From positions 1-6,061 of the forward strand of contig JAQVLL010000132.1 of NCBI GenBank assembly GCA_028704195.1: 6,061 nucleotides of DNA, in the 5' to 3' direction. The stretch is from Smithellaceae bacterium. Its GTDB lineage: Bacteria > Desulfobacterota > Syntrophia > Syntrophales > Smithellaceae. Each line of letters opens with the position of its first letter. The stretch's first letter is position 1. The notes beneath the pieces are model-generated. The model had not been told where the DNA came from. It searched no databases and was given only the letters and a program-made list of their open reading frames with translations. A program made the position numbers and the translations under genes. Positions 1 to 5,595 of this stretch are shown in pieces.

Positions 1-1
1 G

Positions 2-160
2 ATCATCGTTCTGCTCGCTTCAGGCCGGAACAGCAAGGAAATTGCCAACGCGCTTTGTATCAGCACGCACACAGTCAAAACTCACATCTATAATATTTAC
101 GGGAAGATTAACGCCCGCAACCGGTTGCAGGCCACCCTGTGGGCTGCTAAGTACTTGTGA
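2..160 (+). CDS. LuxR-family transcriptional regulator, C-terminal HTH domain (5' end outside window)
   Basis: The frame starting at base 2 reads through to a TGA at 158-160 and gives the last 52 residues of a regulator. The visible part is a LuxR/GerE helix-turn-helix: SGRNSKEIANALCIS, then THTVKTHIYNIYGKIN, then NRLQA. This matches the family pattern of a G-x-S-N-K-E-I-A turn, a recognition helix with T-V-K-x-H, and a closing N-R-x-Q-A helix. The domain binds DNA as a dimer. The N-terminal signal-sensing part (receiver, PAS or autoinducer domain) is not in the window, so its input cannot be stated. It ends 4 nt before the ATPase start, so the two are very probably cotranscribed and may be translationally coupled. 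Such regulators often sit beside EPS genes. The family call is firm; the target genes are inference. Confidence 0.9.
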   Translation: MIVLLASGRNSKEIANALCISTHTVKTHIYNIYGKINARNRLQATLWAAKYL

Positions 161-164
161 TTTT

Positions 165-1289
165 ATGTATCAACAATTTTACGGCCTGAAAGAAAAGCCT
201 TTTCAGCTTATTCCCAACCCCGACTATCTCTACATGAGCCCTGCGCACGAAAGCGCATTGACGTACCTGGAATACGGTCTCATGGAGAATGTCGGGTTCA
301 TTCTTCTTACCGGCGAGGTAGGAACCGGAAAGACCACGCTGGTCAGGCGCATCCTGGACCAGTATAAATCCGAAAAGGAAATCGCCGTCATATTCAACAC
401 CAATGTGACCGTAAACGAGCTGATCACCCTTGTCCTGCGCTCGTTTGAACTCAGACCCGAGAATGGAAACAAGGCCCGCAACCTAGAGATATTTCATCAG
501 TTTCTGATTCAAAAATACGCCGAAAACAAACAGATCCTTCTCATCATCGATGAAGCCCAGAACCTTTCGGATGAAGCACTGGAAGAGATCAGAATGTTCT
601 CAAACCTTCAGAGCGATGATCAAAATCTTATACAGATCATGCTCGTAGGACAACCCGAGCTGAAAGAAAAACTTCAGAAGCCCCGCCACAGACCTTTTGC
701 ACAGCGAATAGCGGTTAATTTTTTTCTCTCCGGACTCACCGGCCAGCAAACGCGTTCCTATATCGCCTACCGTCTGGAAAAGGCGGGCGGAAAATCCGAT
801 ATTTTCAGCCCGGAGGCGATCGATATGATTTACCATGCCTCCTGCGGCATTCCGAGATCCATCAATCTGCTTTGCGATACCGCCCTTGTGTACGGGTTCG
901 GTTACGACCTCAAATCCATCGATGCCGATGTGATAAAGCAGGTGATAAAAGACAAGGGCGGCATCGGAATAAAAAATGAAGCATTTAAAAGTCCGGAAGA
1001 CGCTCTTTTAAGCTCTTCGGAGGAAAAGGAAGATGAATCCCATGCGGATCGGACTCAGTTCCCGGATAACGCGGCAGTCCGGTCTCTTCAGAATCAGATC
1101 GACACCCTGGCCGAAATGATCAGGGATCTGCAGGAGAGAACCGGTGCGATAGAGGAAAACATGGAGGGTGAGCTGAGGGATCTTCTCATTCAGGAGCGAA
1201 AGCGCAGCGACAAGCTGCTTTCCGCTTATTCCCGCCTTAGAGTCAAATACAACAACCTGCTGAAGGCGTGGAAAAGTGAACGGAAATAA
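165..1289 (+). CDS. ExeA/GspA-like AAA+ ATPase, resembling the PEP-CTERM/EPS-locus secretion ATPase
   Basis: This is a 374-residue cytoplasmic P-loop ATPase. The N-terminus, MYQQFYGLKEKPFQLIPNPD, is the classic opening of ExeA/GspA and MSHA-type ATPases. Walker A is GEVGTGKTT at residues 50-58. Walker B is LLIIDEAQ at 125-132, with the DEAQ box typical of this family. VGQPEL at 161-166 and GIPRSINLLCDTAL at 228-241 fit the sensor regions. Residues about 304-345 are rich in heptad-spaced L/I/M with charged residues and probably form a coiled coil. I see no transmembrane segment or peptidoglycan-binding domain, unlike full-length GspA/ExeA, so the protein resembles the short form found in EPS/PEP-CTERM loci (TIGR03015-like). 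The start at 165 is chosen over an in-frame ATG at 42, which would overlap the regulator by 119 nt and add unrelated residues before the conserved N-terminus. No strong Shine-Dalgarno site precedes it, consistent with coupling to the regulator 4 nt upstream. A role in glycan export or assembly is inferred. Confidence 0.88.
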   Translation: MYQQFYGLKEKPFQLIPNPDYLYMSPAHESALTYLEYGLMENVGFILLTGEVGTGKTTLVRRILDQYKSEKEIAVIFNTNVTVNELITLVLRSFELRPENGNKARNLEIFHQFLIQKYAENKQILLIIDEAQNLSDEALEEIRMFSNLQSDDQNLIQIMLVGQPELKEKLQKPRHRPFAQRIAVNFFLSGLTGQQTRSYIAYRLEKAGGKSDIFSPEAIDMIYHASCGIPRSINLLCDTALVYGFGYDLKSIDADVIKQVIKDKGGIGIKNEAFKSPEDALLSSSEEKEDESHADRTQFPDNAAVRSLQNQIDTLAEMIRDLQERTGAIEENMEGELRDLLIQERKRSDKLLSAYSRLRVKYNNLLKAWKSERK

Positions 1290-1319
1290 AAAGGCGGCGT
1301 TTTTTCAAACGCCGCCTTT
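1290..1319 (-). terminator. Perfect 13-bp hairpin, intrinsic terminator best suited to the minus strand
   Basis: Arms AAAGGCGGCGTTT (1290-1302) and AAACGCCGCCTTT (1307-1319) are perfectly complementary around a 4-nt loop. Read on the minus strand, the stem runs into TTTTTATTT, a good U-tract. Read on the plus strand, only the TTT of the stem is followed by GGATTC, so termination is weaker. It starts at the base after the ATPase stop codon and is 148 bp past the end of the deacetylase gene. It therefore probably ends the minus-strand transcript and may also act on the plus-strand one. Confidence 0.8.
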
Positions 1320-1346
1320 GGATTCTGCGCCAGCCGTCCAACTTAT

Positions 1347-1380
1347 GCCGCGGTGTGAGGGGAGATGCCCTCACTGCGGC
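1347..1380. repeat. Imperfect inverted repeat between convergent genes
   Basis: Outer arms GCCGC (1347-1351) and GCGGC (1376-1380) and inner arms GTGAGGG (1355-1361) and CCCTCAC (1368-1374) pair around a 6-nt loop, with a small internal loop (GGT against T). No T-tract follows on either strand, so it is not a standard terminator. It would lie in the 3' untranslated part of the minus-strand transcript, where it could protect the RNA end, or it may be one copy of a dispersed palindromic repeat. The rest of the gap, 1381-1467, shows no gene. Confidence 0.5.
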
Positions 1381-1467
1381 AATCGGACCTTATGAACCCA
1401 CTTCCGGTTCCTATTCCAAATTGTGCATCTCCGACCGGGCATGGCATTATCACTCCAAGTGGTTCTT

Positions 1468-2709
1468 TCAATCATTGTTTTTCCCGTTCACTGTTGCTGC
1501 AGGCAGGGGATCAGCTTTTCCGACGGCGGGAAAGATTTCACTTTCCCTTCCTTCCAGATCCCTGACCCGGCTCAAATTGTTCTCAATCATATATCCCAGT
1601 TCGGCGCTGCTCAAAAAATTGACATCCGGCCATCGAACTCGCACCGCCGAGAGAAGCTGCTCGAGTTGCGCCAGTCCGCGTTTTCGATTCGATTCGATGA
1701 TCGAACCTATGAAATTGACCCGGTGACTGCAGACAATGGCCGGTGTTTTCAGATAAAAAGCCCGGTTGATCTGGCTGAAACATCTTTGCCATGCATCGCC
1801 CTTTTCCGATGCAGAACGTTCAAAGGCGCAGTTGCGAACCAGGTAGATGGCGCCATGTTCGGATCTTTCTCCGAGATAGTGAGCAATGCGGCGGTGACTG
1901 CGGTCGGTGACCATGTGCTGCAGGAACCCGCCCTGAATGTATCTGATGCCGTGTCGTGCCCAAAGGCGCTCTGTCTCATCCGACCATGTTACGTTCGGCG
2001 CGACAGTGGACAGGGATCGGAAACCGAATTGTTTGTGGAAATATTCTATTCCTTCACTGATCATGCGGGCGATATCCACATCATCGTTATTATTCGATGG
2101 CGGATCTATAAAGACGGGTCGAAAAAAACTCTGTTGCTCCCTGGAAACCGCCAGCGGCACTCCGCACATGTTCAGGTCAAAGGTATCAATCGCTTCACGG
2201 GAGCCGTTTCGAAGGGCATTCATCCATTCCCACCATCGAATGTGCTCCCTGGCATGAAATTGAGGCCGGAACAGCCGGTTTTTCATGCCGTCCATCCACA
2301 GCGCGGTCACCCCTTTCCGATGGGGTGATGCGGCCAGGTTATCCCAAACGGGTTTATACACATAGCGTTGAAAACCATTATCACGAATGGCCGCAAAGTC
2401 AGGATTTGCCATTACCATATTGGCTGTCATGCCGGCCGGGCAACCGCGATAGTCCCTGAAGCGGCTCAGAACGTCAAAAAGAGCCGTCAGGTCGTCGTCG
2501 GTTTCCATGGCGTCAAGGCTCCAACGCGAGCGTTTCATGTCATAACCCAGTGAAACGAGATAGTGATAGGCCTCGGGGGTGGAGGTGCGTATCGCCCCCC
2601 AGTCGTCGCTTTCGATGACCAGTATCCTGTCAGGGCAACGCCATGATCGGGCAAAACCTCTCAAGCGCGCATACGCCCCAACCGCCACATGTCCCACACT
2701 CATGAACAT
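1468..2709 (-). CDS. Polysaccharide deacetylase-like protein of the ESDDWG type
   Basis: This 413-residue protein has the hallmarks of a beta/alpha-barrel polysaccharide (de)acetylase family distinct from classic NodB-type CE4 enzymes. ILVIESDDWGAIR at 29-41 carries the paired aspartates corresponding to CE4 motif 1. PQFHAREH at 149-156 offers two histidines in an H-x3-H arrangement like the metal-binding motif 2. TVAPNVTWSD at 235-244 and CSHRVNF at 327-333 are further conserved-looking blocks. No signal peptide or membrane span is obvious, so a cytoplasmic site is likely. By family, it would remove acetyl groups from an amino sugar in a glycan or precursor; the actual substrate is unknown. 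ATGs at 2709 and 2703 are both possible starts, neither with a clear ribosome binding site. It is separated by 170 bp from the acetyltransferase upstream and may have its own promoter. A long ORF on the opposite strand is a shadow. Confidence 0.82.
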   Translation of the reverse strand: MFMSVGHVAVGAYARLRGFARSWRCPDRILVIESDDWGAIRTSTPEAYHYLVSLGYDMKRSRWSLDAMETDDDLTALFDVLSRFRDYRGCPAGMTANMVMANPDFAAIRDNGFQRYVYKPVWDNLAASPHRKGVTALWMDGMKNRLFRPQFHAREHIRWWEWMNALRNGSREAIDTFDLNMCGVPLAVSREQQSFFRPVFIDPPSNNNDDVDIARMISEGIEYFHKQFGFRSLSTVAPNVTWSDETERLWARHGIRYIQGGFLQHMVTDRSHRRIAHYLGERSEHGAIYLVRNCAFERSASEKGDAWQRCFSQINRAFYLKTPAIVCSHRVNFIGSIIESNRKRGLAQLEQLLSAVRVRWPDVNFLSSAELGYMIENNLSRVRDLEGRESEIFPAVGKADPLPAATVNGKNND

Positions 2710-2879
2710 CAGAAGTTCATCTTTGAATCACGCCAAAACATTTTCAACGCTACCTTATTAATTTCGCATTCCACAACATTTTTCATCACCGACCTGGAAG
2801 TATTCGTGTAGGGCCAGTCGCTGAAATAAGGCTTTTGATTGAGATGCCGCAATGCGTGTTACGGACCTGGAAGCACACA
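2710..2879 (-). promoter_or_regulatory. 170-bp intergenic region, possible deacetylase promoter
   Basis: This is the largest gap within the minus-strand gene group, while the genes upstream of it are tightly packed, so separate control of the deacetylase is plausible. One weak sigma-70-like candidate is visible on the minus strand: TTGAAA (2747-2742), a 17-nt spacer and AAAGAT (2724-2719). It would leave a very short leader, and the -10 match is poor. No terminator for the upstream acetyltransferase is visible, so read-through is also possible. A 13-nt direct repeat lies in the region and is listed separately. Confidence 0.25.
2788..2873. repeat. Spaced direct repeat, two 13-nt copies 73 bp apart
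   Basis: AC(C/G)GACCTGGAAG occurs at 2788-2800 and again at 2861-2873, matching at 12 of 13 positions. The start-to-start distance of 73 bp is close to seven helical turns, so two bound proteins would face the same side of the DNA. It could be a regulator site upstream of the deacetylase, or chance. Confidence 0.35.
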
Positions 2880-3569
2880 TCACCGCCGATTAGAAGACCA
2901 ACTCCGACCCAGCGCCGCAATTAATTTCCGGCTATTGTCTTCATCGCGCAGGACTTTCACCGTCTGCCGGGTCCAATGCTTGAACCACGTGGTTCGCGTC
3001 ACGGCCAGTATCTCTTGAAAACCCAACATTTTCAGGTTCCGGATAGCAAAACGGTTTTCGGGTATCACAAATACAGTCGGTGTTTGCCCTGCCGGGACGG
3101 ATGCAATGCGCACCTGATTCAGCTTCTTTCCCAACGAATGACCGCGGAAGTCCGGAAACACGAGCAGGTTTTTCAGTATCATCATTCCCGCGGGGATCCG
3201 TAGGCGACCGCTTCCGTCAAAGTTGTATGTGCCGGATGGTTGCAAAAATCCATAACCCGCCAGGCGACCGTCGATTTCGGCGAAAAACCCAAAACAGCCT
3301 TCATTCAGGAACCTGTGCAGACGAGCTCTTTCCGGTTCGCTCAGTTCACCCCTTTTTGCGGTATTCTCCACGTCCTCGTGAGTCCTCGGGCGAATTTCCG
3401 GATAGTAGACCGGCGTTGGCTGGTGATTGGGGATGACCATCACCAGCTTGCGTTCGATTTTGAAAAGAGGACGAACTGCGGCACATCCTATCTGCGCCAG
3501 CGCGGCCGACAGCCCGAACTGGCACACCTGGTTGGTCCAATTGTCCTGATACCACTTGACGATTTTCAT
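2880..3569 (-). CDS. GNAT-family N-acetyltransferase
   Basis: This 229-residue protein has a GNAT fold in its middle and C-terminal part. Residues 94-109 (GFFAEIDGRLAGYGFL) look like the strand pair before motif A. ILKNLLVFPDFRGHSLGKKL at 131-150 is motif A, with the R-G-x-x-x-G acetyl-CoA pyrophosphate loop. FVIPENRFAIRNLKMLGF at 167-184 is the usual N-x-x-x-I-R-x-x-x-x-L-G-F motif B. The first 60 residues are not typical GNAT sequence, and I do not recognise them. I chose the ATG at 3569 because it overlaps the stop of the upstream gene as ATGA (3566-3569), and AAAGGG lies about 10 nt before it on the minus strand. An in-frame ATG at 3623 would add 18 residues that overlap the upstream gene by 58 nt. 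Translational coupling to the CelD-like gene suggests joint action, probably acylating an amino sugar of the glycan or its precursor. The substrate is inferred. Confidence 0.82.
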   Translation of the reverse strand: MKIVKWYQDNWTNQVCQFGLSAALAQIGCAAVRPLFKIERKLVMVIPNHQPTPVYYPEIRPRTHEDVENTAKRGELSEPERARLHRFLNEGCFGFFAEIDGRLAGYGFLQPSGTYNFDGSGRLRIPAGMMILKNLLVFPDFRGHSLGKKLNQVRIASVPAGQTPTVFVIPENRFAIRNLKMLGFQEILAVTRTTWFKHWTRQTVKVLRDEDNSRKLIAALGRSWSSNRR

Positions 3570-4774
3570 TTCCGGACGGCCCTTTTCAGAGATTCCAGCC
3601 ATCGTTTCAGCATACGCATACACCGGTTCTTTAACAGATTATGATAGTATTCTCTCAGCCTGTCACGCCACTGAAGGCGATATTTCAGATACAAACGGGC
3701 ATGAACGGAACCATTACCGGCGAAGAGTTCGTAGTTCGTGCTTTTTGGATCCTGAGAAGACCAGGATCGTTTGTAAGGATAATCTCCCGCCATGAAGTTG
3801 AATCCCGTAAATCCCCTCGATATGAGTTCTTCGATGCACTTTCCCAAGATCAATATGCCTGGTGAGAACTGACCGAATCTGGGATCGTGACTCACCTGCC
3901 AATCGTAGAAAATTTGCTTGTGGATGAATCCCAGACTATAAGCCGCCATTTGGCCGTCAACGTTAAGTAAAAACAAGACCATCCTTTTTGCCTCAAACAG
4001 GGATGTTACTGCCTTGTGTCGACACTGGTAATATTTATCATCGGGTGGAAGCCTGTGGTCATCCAGCCACCGGGAGTTATACAGGCGCCTCATCTCATCT
4101 ACTTGCGCCAAATAACCAACTGCATCCTGAATGCATATTAACTTTACGTTGCCTTCCCGTTCCAATCTTCTTAACTTTTTTCGAAATTCCTGGCGAGTAT
4201 GACGAGATAACTTTCCTAAAAAATCATTAAACGATGAATTATTAAAATCGGCCCCCAGAATGTCCGTGATGGGCTTGTCCACAAAGCCCGCCGCTTTAAC
4301 CGGCGACCAGCAGAAAGACCAGTCGTTGGCATTGTAAAGATGCACGACATCCCAGGATGTAAAGGTCTTTAAATAACGGGTAATGGCCCTGATAACTTCC
4401 TGTTCATACGGGCCATCCTTTACAAGAAACGAATAGAAATCTATGGAACGGACGGGGTAAGATCGAAGAATGCGGAGGCCCATTTGGCGTTCGATACACA
4501 GAGGCGCGATGCCGACAATCTCTTTTTCTTTGTTTTGCACCGTCACCACATGCAACTCTCGATTATCTGACTGCATCCCCCACCAGGGCTCGCACCACTC
4601 GTAATACATCTGCGGAAAACAATCCGTCTCCTCCTCGAGGCGTTTCCAGTTCCGGCCCAGTTCAGGATCATGGATGTCCTTGAACACACAGATCGTATGG
4701 TCCACCGTTGCTTTATCCAATCTGGCTTCGTCTTCAACTTCTTGTGGCGCAGCCACCGTATTTATCGTGTCCAT
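3566..4774 (-). CDS. CelD/BcsL-like (FemAB-related) GNAT acyltransferase
   Basis: This is a 402-residue protein of the Acetyltransf_6 (CelD-like) group, found in cellulose and EPS clusters. It has two GNAT-like halves. The N-terminal half contains CFPQMYYEWCEPWW at 52-65 and a strand with IVGIAPLCI at 86-94. The C-terminal half has the helix LSRHTRQEFRKKLRRLEREG at 189-208, a strand with GQMAAYSLGF at 274-283, then SPGILILGKCIEELISRGF at 304-322 and FNFMAGDYPYKRSWSS at 325-340. The last matches the family pattern D-F-x-x-G-x-x-x-Y-K-x-x-W. There is no signal peptide. It starts 14 nt after the glycosyltransferase remnant ends, with AGGA about 12 nt before the ATG, and its stop overlaps the next start as ATGA. 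These links point to one transcript. Family members are thought to transfer acyl groups to sugars or lipids during polysaccharide synthesis; the donor and acceptor here are unknown. Confidence 0.85.
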   Translation of the reverse strand: MDTINTVAAPQEVEDEARLDKATVDHTICVFKDIHDPELGRNWKRLEEETDCFPQMYYEWCEPWWGMQSDNRELHVVTVQNKEKEIVGIAPLCIERQMGLRILRSYPVRSIDFYSFLVKDGPYEQEVIRAITRYLKTFTSWDVVHLYNANDWSFCWSPVKAAGFVDKPITDILGADFNNSSFNDFLGKLSRHTRQEFRKKLRRLEREGNVKLICIQDAVGYLAQVDEMRRLYNSRWLDDHRLPPDDKYYQCRHKAVTSLFEAKRMVLFLLNVDGQMAAYSLGFIHKQIFYDWQVSHDPRFGQFSPGILILGKCIEELISRGFTGFNFMAGDYPYKRSWSSQDPKSTNYELFAGNGSVHARLYLKYRLQWRDRLREYYHNLLKNRCMRMLKRWLESLKRAVRK

Positions 4775-4788
4775 TGTCGCATTAATTC

Positions 4789-5472
4789 CTATCTGATGCC
4801 GGTTGCGCGAAACGCCCGCTTTTTGGCACTGAGGATATTACGCACAGCGAAAGCAGGTCGAACCGCCCAGGGCAAAGCCAGGTATAGCCGTGCCGCCCAC
4901 CGCCAGCGCGGTGAAAGTCGATGTTTGTAGCCGGCATAAATTTCCCGAACAGCCGAAGTGTCGCCCCGGCTGAGGCTGCTTTTGAGCCGTCTCGTTACCC
5001 AATACATGATTCGCGGTTCCGCCCGGCGGCGCACGTCCTCCCCCAGACTTTCCGCCAGTTCCTCACGCTCTCTGTAGCTGGCAAGACTCCTCTTGTAGTC
5101 CCGTTGACTAGTGTATGTTATTGAAGTGTTTCTTTCATATTTATTGGCTGCGACAGTGTGGCAATAGCCCACTTCCGAAAAGTGAAGGCCGATTCGGAAA
5201 AAAAGATCCAGGTCTTCTCCGTTACTTTTGCTGGTATCGAACATACCAGACGTATCGAAAACCGATTTATGGATTACCATGGTTGACGGTGCGAAATGGG
5301 CATACGGCGGGAAGGCAACCATATAATCCTTGAAATAGGCGTTCTCAATAAGGATGCCAGGAATCTTTTCCCTGTATTCGGCGATCAGCGTGCCTGTTTC
5401 GTGGATGTACTGATTCACCGGCGCGCCATACCATTTCAGCATAGAGTGCTTACGTAAAACTTTGGTACGCAT
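4789..5472 (-). pseudogene. GT2-family glycosyltransferase, C-terminal remnant cut by an IS66 insertion
   Basis: The open frame is 227 codons and carries only the second half of a family 2 glycosyltransferase. WYGAPVNQY at 14-22, APSTMVIHKSVFDTSGMFD at 61-79 and GEDLDLFFRIG at 85-95 match the region around the catalytic-base E-D motif. A basic helical tail follows. The N-terminal Rossmann part, with the nucleotide-sugar binding DxD, is absent. An in-frame stop (TGA at 5475-5473) lies directly before the first ATG. Recognisable GT sequence begins at about codon 8, and codons 1-7 (MRTKVLR) fall within or at the edge of the IS left end, which starts at about 5454. The native remnant is thus about 4789-5453. 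A full GT2 would need roughly 100 or more further residues. If translated, the product should lack activity, because the donor-binding half is missing. It is the first gene of the visible minus-strand group, 14 nt before the CelD-like gene. Confidence 0.75.
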
Positions 5473-5480
5473 TCACGGGG
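5454..5480 (+). repeat. Putative left terminal inverted repeat of the IS66 element
   Basis: The stretch from GTAAAACTTTGG at 5454 to the CACGGGG ending at 5480 is where IS66 transposase would bind. Its length is a guess, because the partner repeat is outside the window. Its minus strand supplies the first ATG of the chimeric glycosyltransferase frame (5472-5470). Confidence 0.45.
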
Positions 5481-5552
5481 TTGAGCAGCGATTCCAACTG
5501 CTTGAAATCGCAAAGAATTTTATTAACTCGCAACTAATTGAAATAATTGCAG

Positions 5553-5568
5553 AAAAATCTAGATTTTT
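5553..5568. promoter_or_regulatory. Perfect 16-bp palindrome upstream of the transposase, possible operator
   Basis: AAAAATCTAGATTTTT is a perfect, gapless 8+8 dyad 27 bp before the transposase ATG. A weak promoter-like pair, TTGCAG (5547-5552) and TATTTT (5569-5574), flanks it with a 16-bp spacer that is exactly the palindrome. This would suit a repressor or the transposase itself controlling transcription. The promoter match is modest and AT-rich DNA yields dyads by chance, so the role is tentative. Confidence 0.35.
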
Positions 5569-5595
5569 TATTTTAACTGTGCTACACCATCAGAC

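Noticed and set aside
42..164. Upstream extension of the ATPase to an ATG at 42
   Set aside because: It would overlap the LuxR gene by 119 nt and add 41 unrelated residues before the conserved MYQQFYGLKEKPF start.
1423..2328. A 301-codon open frame on the plus strand
   Set aside because: It lies antisense inside the deacetylase gene, whose minus-strand frame has clear family motifs. The plus-strand translation resembles no domain, is rich in Cys, His and Pro, and has no ribosome binding site.
2709..2720. A three-codon upstream frame (ATG AAC TTC TGA) overlapping the deacetylase ATG as TGATG
   Set aside because: It has no ribosome binding site and is short enough to be chance; the true deacetylase start (2709 or 2703) is itself uncertain.
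3570..3623. Upstream extension of the GNAT gene to an ATG at 3623
   Set aside because: The extra 18 residues overlap the CelD-like coding region, and the ATGA overlap at 3566-3569 gives a better start.
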